Shown here: positions 17,975 through 25,094 of the stretch, piece after piece
Position numbering within the stretch: position 1 is the stretch's first letter
Layout: the number at the start of each line of letters is the position of its first letter
Assembly: GCA_002392915.1 (NCBI GenBank)
Contig: DGHQ01000002.1
Span: 1-64,000 of the forward strand
Direction of reading: 5' to 3'
Origin: Bacteroidales bacterium UBA3844
GTDB lineage: Bacteria; Bacteroidota; Bacteroidia; Bacteroidales; Paludibacteraceae
DNA length: 64,000 bases
The notes under the pieces: generated by a model
Databases searched by the model: none
Told to the model about the DNA's origin: nothing
The model's input: only the letters and a program-made list of their open reading frames with translations
Translations under genes and position numbers: made by a program

Positions 17975-18120
17975 AACGAGCGTAACCGGGCACGAAGTGT
18001 CCGGCATATATGCTATCATATACATCTCTGCCTGGAAGGCAGTACTTATCCCCCGAGACTCCGTCACGGGTTTCTCTCGCTTTGCTCAGTAGCGTCTTTC
18101 AGACGGAATTTTGTAGGGAG
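17942..18120. repeat. Palindrome-rich inserted repeat block
   Basis: The block begins where Abi homology ends. It has two direct copies of the hairpin TGCCTGGAAGGCA (17951-17963 and 18029-18041), a further hairpin (CCGGGCAC-GAA-GTGTCCGG) and GC content well above its AT-rich surroundings. No transposase is present. A 17-codon ORF preceded by GGAGGAG starts at 18131, but there is no evidence that it is a gene. It looks like a non-autonomous or REP-type element that truncated the Abi gene. Confidence 0.6.
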
Positions 18121-18170
18121 GAGATTTACGATGGAAAATAATGACTCTCAACAAAAAAATCCACCATTTC

Positions 18171-18201
18171 TTTGTCATAAATAAAAAAACAATTATTTTT
18201 G
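18171..18201 (+). promoter_or_regulatory. Promoter of the second Abi_2 locus and its hairpin RNA
   Basis: TTTG (18171-18174) and TATTTTTG (18194-18201) are separated by 19 bases, an excellent match to the Bacteroidota -33/-7 arrangement. The predicted start is near 18207, five bases before the hairpin. Confidence 0.65.
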
Positions 18202-18206
18202 TAATC

Positions 18207-18260
18207 GATATGACCGCTCACGCTTCCCATTGAACAGCGCACCAGAGCGGTCTTCGAGTA
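18207..18260 (+). ncRNA. Abi-associated hairpin RNA, copy 2 (divergent)
   Basis: A perfect 7-bp outer stem, GACCGCT (18212-18218) with AGCGGTC (18246-18252), encloses a 17-base inner element GCTTCCCATTGAACAGC (18222-18238) closed by GCT/AGC. Inner sequence differs from copies 1, 3 and 4, but the size, the nested stem and the position between promoter and Abi start are the same. No strong T-tract follows. Confidence 0.6.
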
Positions 18261-18283
18261 TTATAACAAATTGTTTACAATAT

Positions 18284-19207
18284 ATGCAGTACAAAAAAAG
18301 CCATTAAGCATCGATGAGCAAATATCAAAACTCGAAAATCGCGGATTAATATTCTCCAACAAAAAAACAGGCTGCTCAATATTTACAAAACATCAGCTAC
18401 TATCGACTTCGAGCTTTTACTTATCCATATCAAGACAACAGAGAAGATGCCAATCATGAATTCATAAGAGACGATATTGATTTCATGGACATTATTGATT
18501 TATACGTATTTGACAAACGATTACGTTCTTTAGTTTTTAATGAGATAGAAAAAATTGAAATAGCAGTACGAACAAAACTATCACTTCTATACTCGCTATC
18601 TACTAAGAATGCGTTATGGTATGAAAATGAAAAAATATATAATCATAAAGCACATATTCAAAAAATATTAGAGGATATAAAATCAGACATTGACAGAAGC
18701 AATGAAGATTTTATAAAACATTACAAGCAAAAGTACGACACACCATCCATGCCACCATCATGGATGACATTAGAAGTTGTTTCTTTTGGCACATTAAGTA
18801 GATTATATAAGAATTTAGACTCCAGCTATAGCGAAAAACGTAAAATAGCAGAACTGTTCGGCATTCATAATGAAGATATATTCGCTAATTGGTTACACGC
18901 ATTTTGTAATCTTCGAAACTGCTGTGCTCATCATAGTCGTATTTGGAACAGACGATTTCTTATCCACCTTAAATTGCCATACAATACAACGTCTCCTTTT
19001 ATTCCACGTAAAGAAATCAAGAAAATACGCGACAACAAGATCTTTGCTTTATTGTCTGCAATAAAATATATTGTAGACATAATCAGTCCAAACAATTCAT
19101 TCAAACCAAATTTATTCAAATTACTAGCACAACATAACAAATTACTTTCACTTAAAGAAATGGGATTTCCTAACAATTGGGAAAAATTGCCAGTTTGGAT
19201 TAAATAA
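18284..19207 (+). pseudogene. Abi_2 family HEPN protein, frame disrupted at two A7 tracts
   Basis: From the ATG at 18284 the frame gives MQYKKK-like sequence, then shifts within an A7 tract (18293-18299). A second A7 tract (18361-18367) shifts it back. Changing the tracts to eight and six A, respectively, restores one frame of about 307 residues running to the stop at 19207. The restored middle reads QAAQYLQNISYYRLRAFTYP, as in other Abi_2 proteins. The C-terminal part is intact and carries the HEPN RNase motif R-N-C-C-A-H (18914-18931) and the family tail PNNWEKLPVWIK. A TTG start at 18271 would bypass the first shift only. This may be decay, sequencing error or phase variation. Confidence 0.75.
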
Positions 19208-19226
19208 TTGAAAGATTCCATCGTAG

Positions 19227-19247
19227 GGGCAGGTTTGAAACCTGCCC
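19227..19247. repeat. Palindromic repeat family B, copy 1
   Basis: Near-perfect palindrome of 21 bases with arms GGGCAGGTTT and AAACCTGCCC around one central base. The flank GTAGG is shared with other copies. It lies just after the Abi pseudogene stop and may also act as a transcript 3' end. Other copies are at 27634, 48970 and 60798. Confidence 0.75.
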
Positions 19248-19310
19248 GACTATTCCATCAACATTAAAATTACCATGAAAATGAATTTATTACTTAACAA
19301 CAATAGATTC

Positions 19311-21164
19311 TCAAAAAAACGTCTTAAATTCTCTTTTTATTTTTTTATGTTTAGGATCATCAGACAATTTATATTGTTTTTTATACTCTATATCTAATTC
19401 GTTCTTAAATCCAAGCCCATAATAATAATGTTCATCAAAAATACCACGCATATGGGCAGATGTACCTATTTTCTCGTCCTTATTTTCAGCAGTTTTCTTA
19501 AAATGTTCACGATCCGTCAAATACCAACCACATATTTCTAGTTCATCGTCACAAATAATATGGCCATGTAACATTTCTCTATAATTAAGAAATTCAATAA
19601 ATCGTCGTACGGGTGTAATTCCTTTTAGTTTTTTCTTCAATAATAAAAATAATACTTCTAAGTCATCAACACATACCGACCAAGGAAATAATGCACTTTC
19701 TTCTTTTTGTAATAATGAACTCAGATCTGTTTGTATAGTTCCATATTTATAATCAGTAACAACAATATTATATATTTTTTTTATATTATCATTTTTGAGT
19801 TTATATAGAATATGCTTGTTTTTTGCATCTATCACATCTACATTTTTACCTGAAAGAAGAATTAACTCCACTCTTCTACATTGATCATACCCTAATTGAA
19901 TTGAACTCTTAAAATCTTTTTTTATTCTGTCATATGCAATTATTGGATCTCGGAATGGTTCTCTAAATCCACAATTTTTTATTTCGACAATAATACAGGT
20001 ATTCTCAAATATAACCAATAAGTCATTTTCAGCAATATCATCTACACTATAATTAGTGAAAATTTTTGTCTTTTCTGAAAAAAAATCCTTAAATACCTCA
20101 ATAACTTTCTTTTCAAATGAGGAATCTTTGTTCTGTTTGTATTTTTTTATGTCGTTACTTTTTGTCAAAATCTCATCAATTCTGAAATACAAACTTTCAA
20201 TAAAAAACTTATTTGTTAGACAAATATAATTATTCCCGACTTTAATAAGAGGATGATATTCAGAATACCGTTTGTCAGAATAATAAATCACATCATCTTT
20301 TTTTAATGAGTCTTTATCATAATTAAAGAATGCCAAAATGTTCTGTAAGCTATCTTTATCAATTTCAACCTTAAGCAAATCCACATATTCATGTATGTGA
20401 CTCTTGCCTATATTTGTTGTAATAGGAATCAGTTCTGGTTGAAACATTAGCTCTTGTGGATTTATTATTCCTTTTTCTTCAATAAAAGGTTTAAATTCTT
20501 CATAATAAGACATTATCGTTCCACAATTAGATTTGAAGATATCATAATATTTATCATTATTTAGTTTTCTCACATAAAAAATAAAATTTAATGCATCATC
20601 AATAACAAACCCAATTTTTGACTTTATATAAGAGTCATAAGGTTTGAAATATCTGACTATTCTATCTAATGTCTGTTCCTCATATCTTAAATTAGCATTT
20701 CCAAAATAACTAAAAAAAGTTGGTAATGATACATATACTTTTTCATCTCGATCATCATGATATAGTTCTCCATTATTATTGAATCCAATTTTAACAAAAT
20801 ATGTCATTTCAACTTCATTAAGTAAAATTGATATTTTATTCCAAAAAGTTCCAGTCATAATGGCTGATTCATTTCGGACCTCAATGGAATAGTAAAGATC
20901 TATTAAATATAAAATCTGTCTTAATGAAGATTTCAAATGTGAATACAAAACTGATTTATCCTTTGTAAATAATCCTAAAATCAAATACATTATATAAACA
21001 AGAAAAGATTCTTCTTTTATAAGCATAAGTTCTTTTTTGATATTTTCTATAATCGTTTCTATATCTCTGTGTGATTTTTTGAAAATCATAAGTTCTTTGT
21101 ATGACTCACATTGTTTGTTGAGTTTCACACTTGTTGGATCAGTTATTTTATTATCAACATCCAT
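19311..21164 (-). CDS. Unknown protein with a PD-(D/E)XK nuclease-like domain, defence island
   Basis: This 617-residue protein has no family I can name. Around residues 370-400 it shows ENDLLVIFEN-x5-VEIKNCGF, the D-x(n)-E-x-K pattern of PD-(D/E)XK nucleases (D about 378, E about 392, K about 394). The predicted secondary structure (two strands, then a helix with Q-x3-Q-C-R-R) fits that fold. The first 340 residues are mostly helical and Lys/Asn/Ile-rich. No TM or signal is present. It is very AT-rich compared with the core genes and is the last gene of the hsdR-hsdM-hsdS-AbiJ group, 35 bases after the AbiJ-like gene. A role as effector of an accessory defence system is inferred. Confidence 0.7.
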   Translation of the reverse strand: MDVDNKITDPTSVKLNKQCESYKELMIFKKSHRDIETIIENIKKELMLIKEESFLVYIMYLILGLFTKDKSVLYSHLKSSLRQILYLIDLYYSIEVRNESAIMTGTFWNKISILLNEVEMTYFVKIGFNNNGELYHDDRDEKVYVSLPTFFSYFGNANLRYEEQTLDRIVRYFKPYDSYIKSKIGFVIDDALNFIFYVRKLNNDKYYDIFKSNCGTIMSYYEEFKPFIEEKGIINPQELMFQPELIPITTNIGKSHIHEYVDLLKVEIDKDSLQNILAFFNYDKDSLKKDDVIYYSDKRYSEYHPLIKVGNNYICLTNKFFIESLYFRIDEILTKSNDIKKYKQNKDSSFEKKVIEVFKDFFSEKTKIFTNYSVDDIAENDLLVIFENTCIIVEIKNCGFREPFRDPIIAYDRIKKDFKSSIQLGYDQCRRVELILLSGKNVDVIDAKNKHILYKLKNDNIKKIYNIVVTDYKYGTIQTDLSSLLQKEESALFPWSVCVDDLEVLFLLLKKKLKGITPVRRFIEFLNYREMLHGHIICDDELEICGWYLTDREHFKKTAENKDEKIGTSAHMRGIFDEHYYYGLGFKNELDIEYKKQYKLSDDPKHKKIKREFKTFF

Positions 21165-21199
21165 GTTTGAAAATTTGTTCGAGTTTATTATAAATTCGT

Positions 21200-22051
21200 T
21201 TAAGATTTTGCATTTATCATCCTCAAATAATTTATAAATGCACTACATGACACAAGCATAAAATATGCTTCAGCTTTTGATGGAGTATAACCTTCCTTCA
21301 TAAGAGCGTGACGAATTCCAGTATCTTCTTGATTCGTAAAATTATAAAATGAACGTATTCCATCTTTAAATCTTTCATGTATAGGAATTCCTTTTTCATT
21401 TAATTGCTTTAATGCTTTATTCAAGTCATCAGCTCCTGTCAATTGACGACATACAGCTTCAACTGCAGTAATAGATTCTTTTATAGAATTACGACAATCT
21501 GGATCCGGTCTTTTTGAATAATTTTCAATAGCTTTATCCAAATGTTCTTTAACATTATCTTTTGATTCTTCAATTGCCATCTCTATGCTTTTCAATTCTT
21601 CTTCCGATGTCACATCCGTTACCATATGATTAACGATTCTGTAGCCATAGTTCAATCTTTCAAATTCAAAATTGAGAGATTTTTCGAAATCATTCAAATA
21701 GTTAGAACCAAAATTCGACCGCTTTGACAACCAACGACAAACATATTCCAACATATCAAGTTTTTGGTACCAAATAATTTGGTCATCCACAATATAGGGT
21801 TCAAAAACAGGAGTATAATAAGATCCATCAAAAAAGTCTCTTAAATTTTTGTTTAAAAAATGAATCCACAATTCCTCATCTATATCTTGAGGAATTGTAC
21901 GAGAAGTATAAGTCAAGGATTGGCAAAACCTGCAGTAACATGACAATATGGCATTTTTTACCTCTTCCGACATTTCATCTCTTAAAACAATATTTGATGT
22001 AGAAGCAAATCCTTTTCTCTCTGAAAACAAATTCTTAATATGTTCAAACAT
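21200..22051 (-). CDS. AbiJ-NTD4-type abortive-infection protein
   Basis: The 283-residue protein begins MFEHIKNLFSERKGF and continues with the aromatic, helical N-terminal domain I associate with AbiJ N-terminal domain 4 (about residues 1-140). The C-terminal part (about 155-283) includes KRPDPDCRNSIKESITAVEA and TGIRHALMKEGY. The latter resembles a HEPN-type R-x(n)-H element found in related abortive-infection proteins (inference). It lies 26 bases downstream of hsdS and 35 bases upstream of the PD-(D/E)XK gene, on the same strand, as an accessory inserted behind a type I restriction operon. AT content is high. Confidence 0.75.
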   Translation of the reverse strand: MFEHIKNLFSERKGFASTSNIVLRDEMSEEVKNAILSCYCRFCQSLTYTSRTIPQDIDEELWIHFLNKNLRDFFDGSYYTPVFEPYIVDDQIIWYQKLDMLEYVCRWLSKRSNFGSNYLNDFEKSLNFEFERLNYGYRIVNHMVTDVTSEEELKSIEMAIEESKDNVKEHLDKAIENYSKRPDPDCRNSIKESITAVEAVCRQLTGADDLNKALKQLNEKGIPIHERFKDGIRSFYNFTNQEDTGIRHALMKEGYTPSKAEAYFMLVSCSAFINYLRMINAKS

Positions 22052-22077
22052 GCTTAATAATTTATTTAATATTCACT

Positions 22078-23544
22078 TTATTTCATTCCATCTATCATCT
22101 TCATCACTTCTTCCACCTTTTCCACTATTCTCTTCTGCTCCGCAAGAGGAGGAAGAGCAAAAGGAAATGCAACAATTTTTTCTCTTGATATATTAGGTTG
22201 TGCACCACCTTCACCTAAATCTATAAATGCCTGTTTACTAGCCATTAAATACCACATTAAATATTTATTGTAAATAAGTAATGGAGTACATGCACAACAT
22301 GCCTGATTCGTAGTCAATTCTATACCAGCAATTGCGACCTTCCCTATTGTTGCTCCATACATTGCAATTAATACATCACCCTTTTGGCACATTCTCAAAG
22401 AACAATTATCTAATGCCAATTGTGTAATTTTTATTTCAGAATCATATACATAGTCATTATTTAATTCTCCTGTTCTTAGCCATGGGATATTTCCATTAAT
22501 ATAATATTCCGGTTTTCCTTTAGCTGGAGTTGCTCCAGATCCCCAACTTCCTATCTCCCCCAGCCTACACCATCTCCATCCTTCCGGTATTTCAAACGGA
22601 ATTTCATCATCTTCAATAGGTTTCACTTCCAGATCTTTCTTCTTCAGTTTACCTTCCTTCACAAGTTTTTCCTTCTCCTTACGGATTTCTGCCAACAGTG
22701 CCTCCGCTGTGCCTTCCTTCGGATCCTGTGGCACTAACTTGCCCATGATTGCCTCTTGAAGAACACTCTTCTTTAGTTTCTCTGGCAATTCTTTGTTTAA
22801 TGCCTCTAATCGCTCCTGGGCTTTCCCATACTCCTCCACTAATGGCATCAACTCCTCTATCTTCGCTACTATTCGCTTCTGCTCTGAAAGGGGGGGAAGA
22901 GGAATCATACAATTATTTATAATGATTTTATTGATATTGGGATCTTTTCTTGAACCAACAGCAAAATCCATCCATAATGGCCTTTGATATTGCATGAAAT
23001 AATAAATAAATTCCATATATATCTTTTCATTTGGATGAATTGCACAAACGGACTGATTAATAGTTGTATCAAATTTAATCAAAGAATATTTACCTATTGT
23101 ACCTGCACCACCATACATTGCAATACAAATAGAATTTCGAGGTATAATAGAAAGATTACATTCTGATACAGCTAATAAAGAAACTTTCTTTTCACAAGAA
23201 CTCAAGTATCCATTATTTAAATCTGTTGTCCTTGTCCAATTTACATCTCCATTATAGTATGCAGAATTACTTGTTAATGGAGTTGACCCACTAGTAGTTT
23301 TAAGAATATATTCCAATCTACACCACTTCCAACTCTCCGGTATCTCAAACGGAATCTCGTCGTCTTCAATAGGCTTAACTTCCAGATCTTTCTTTTTTAG
23401 TTTGCCTTCTTTGACAAGTCGTTCTTTCTCGGCACGAATCTCTTTCAGAAGATCCTCTGCCGTACCTTCTGATTCAATCTGCGGAACAAGTTTGCCTTGT
23501 ATTGCCCACTGAAGTATGCTGTTTTTTAATTGCTGTCCTGTCAT
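22078..23544 (-). CDS. hsdS: Type I restriction-modification specificity subunit
   Basis: The 488-residue HsdS has two target-recognition domains (about residues 75-225 and 325-465). Each is preceded by a near-identical conserved block (GKLVPQ, GTAE, KEGKLKKKDLEVKPIEDDE, ending FEIPE-W-W-C-R-L) and followed by PPLxEQKRIV and a coiled coil. The recognition domains read a bipartite DNA target. At the DNA level the conserved blocks (about 22560-22690 and 23330-23470) form an internal direct repeat that could allow domain shuffling. It starts 14 bases after hsdM. The recognition domains are more AT-rich than the rest of the gene. Confidence 0.93.
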   Translation of the reverse strand: MTGQQLKNSILQWAIQGKLVPQIESEGTAEDLLKEIRAEKERLVKEGKLKKKDLEVKPIEDDEIPFEIPESWKWCRLEYILKTTSGSTPLTSNSAYYNGDVNWTRTTDLNNGYLSSCEKKVSLLAVSECNLSIIPRNSICIAMYGGAGTIGKYSLIKFDTTINQSVCAIHPNEKIYMEFIYYFMQYQRPLWMDFAVGSRKDPNINKIIINNCMIPLPPLSEQKRIVAKIEELMPLVEEYGKAQERLEALNKELPEKLKKSVLQEAIMGKLVPQDPKEGTAEALLAEIRKEKEKLVKEGKLKKKDLEVKPIEDDEIPFEIPEGWRWCRLGEIGSWGSGATPAKGKPEYYINGNIPWLRTGELNNDYVYDSEIKITQLALDNCSLRMCQKGDVLIAMYGATIGKVAIAGIELTTNQACCACTPLLIYNKYLMWYLMASKQAFIDLGEGGAQPNISREKIVAFPFALPPLAEQKRIVEKVEEVMKMIDGMK

Positions 23545-23558
23545 ACGCTAATCCTTTA

Positions 23559-25094
23559 TTAATCAAGAGTTATACCTAGCAAATCCTGAATCTTTGAAAG
23601 CGTCTTATCTATCTTTGCGTCAAGTGCATTTCTCTTCTCGTGATACTGACGTAGCAATTCAGCAGGTGGCAGAATCTCCTCGTCTTCTTTCGGAAATTTG
23701 CACTGGTCGAAATTGCAATCCAAATCGAGCAACTGCTGTGCGGTGAACACTCTTGATTTCTCGCCCACTTCGTCTCCAATAATCTCTTTGCGGTCTGTCC
23801 ACCAATCCTGTATAGGCTGTGTATGCTCCAGCTTCATCGGTTTTGTCTTGCTGAAATGTTTGTATCCTTCAGGCATGTCGAGACGGTAGAACCACACATC
23901 TTTGGTGTTGAATCCTTCCGTCGCACCGTCGGCTTTCTCATTATTGAAAAACAGGATGTTAGTGTTGATGCTTGTGTATGGAGAGAAGATCGATCCTGGC
24001 AGACGGATAATAGTATGAAGATTGAATTTTCTCAACAGATTCTCCTTAATCGACTTTTTCGCTCCATCCGTTCCAAAGAGGAATCCATCAGGAATGATGA
24101 CGCCGCATCGTCCGCCAACTTTCAATCTGTACATGATAAGGGCGATGAAAAGGTCTGCCGTCTCGCTTGATCTGTAGGCACTTGGAAAATTGCTCTGCAC
24201 AGACGTTCCTGTGCTTCCTCCGTATGGCGGATTCATTCCAATCACGTCCACTTTATCGCTCTCCTTGAAATCGCTCACATTCGTGCCCAAAGAATCGCAA
24301 TGACGAATATTTGGCGACTCAATATCGTGAAGCAACAGATTAGTGATGCTCAAAAGATAAGGCAATGGTTTCCATTCCTGTCCCACCACAGCATTCTGAA
24401 GTTTTCCGTTGTCAGAAGCCGACTTCACCTGTGGAGCCAGATAGTTTAGTGCCGACGTAAGGAAACCTCCCGTTCCCGACGTAAAATCACCGAATGTCTC
24501 ACCCAACTTCGGATCAAGCATCTTCACGATGAAATCAGTCAAGGCTCTTGGAGTGTAGAACTCTCCCGCATTACCTGCAGATTGAAGATCTTTCAATATA
24601 CCCTCATAGATATCCCCGAATGTATGGCGGTCGTCAGCGTCATCAAACTCAATTTCATTGATGATATTTACGACTTGACGCAAAAGAGTGCCATCCTTCA
24701 TATACTGGTTCAAGTCGGCAAACGTCTCCGACACCACCGACTTCGATCTTGGAGTAAAGGCATCCACACGGATTCCCTTTATATCCTCATTCTTGTAAAC
24801 AATATCATTACCTTTCAAGACAGGAAACAGAGCATTGTTGACAAAAGAAAGAAGTTCATCGCCAGTCATAGCCTTACCATCCTTCTCATCAATGGCCCAA
24901 TTTCTCCAACGCAGAGGTTCTGGAATGATGGAAACATATCCCTTATCCTTCCATTCCCATGTCTCCTCCTGAGTGTCGTAGACCTTCAAGAAGAACATCC
25001 ACGTCATCTGCTCAATACGCTGTGCATCGCCATTGATACCCGCGTCTGAACGCATTATATTCTGAATTCGTTTGATTGTATTGTTTACTGCCAT
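23559..25094 (-). CDS. hsdM: Type I restriction-modification DNA methyltransferase subunit
   Basis: The 511-residue HsdM carries the N-terminal HsdM helical domain, then AdoMet motif I as FGDFTSGTGGFLTSAL (about residues 200-215) and the catalytic N6-adenine motif NPPYGGS (about 285-291). It methylates adenine in the target chosen by HsdS. It lies between hsdR and hsdS with gaps of 0 and 14 bases: the stop of hsdR is directly followed by its start. It appears complete. Confidence 0.95.
   Translation of the reverse strand: MAVNNTIKRIQNIMRSDAGINGDAQRIEQMTWMFFLKVYDTQEETWEWKDKGYVSIIPEPLRWRNWAIDEKDGKAMTGDELLSFVNNALFPVLKGNDIVYKNEDIKGIRVDAFTPRSKSVVSETFADLNQYMKDGTLLRQVVNIINEIEFDDADDRHTFGDIYEGILKDLQSAGNAGEFYTPRALTDFIVKMLDPKLGETFGDFTSGTGGFLTSALNYLAPQVKSASDNGKLQNAVVGQEWKPLPYLLSITNLLLHDIESPNIRHCDSLGTNVSDFKESDKVDVIGMNPPYGGSTGTSVQSNFPSAYRSSETADLFIALIMYRLKVGGRCGVIIPDGFLFGTDGAKKSIKENLLRKFNLHTIIRLPGSIFSPYTSINTNILFFNNEKADGATEGFNTKDVWFYRLDMPEGYKHFSKTKPMKLEHTQPIQDWWTDRKEIIGDEVGEKSRVFTAQQLLDLDCNFDQCKFPKEDEEILPPAELLRQYHEKRNALDAKIDKTLSKIQDLLGITLD

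Noticed and set aside
17942..18120. Palindromic block as a CRISPR-like array
   Set aside because: Only two copies of a 13-base palindrome with unlike spacing; no repeat-spacer periodicity and no cas genes.
18131..18184. Small ORF (17 codons) preceded by a GGAGGAG sequence in the repeat block
   Set aside because: Too short, no homologue recognised, and Bacteroidota do not depend on Shine-Dalgarno sites; probably chance within a repeat.
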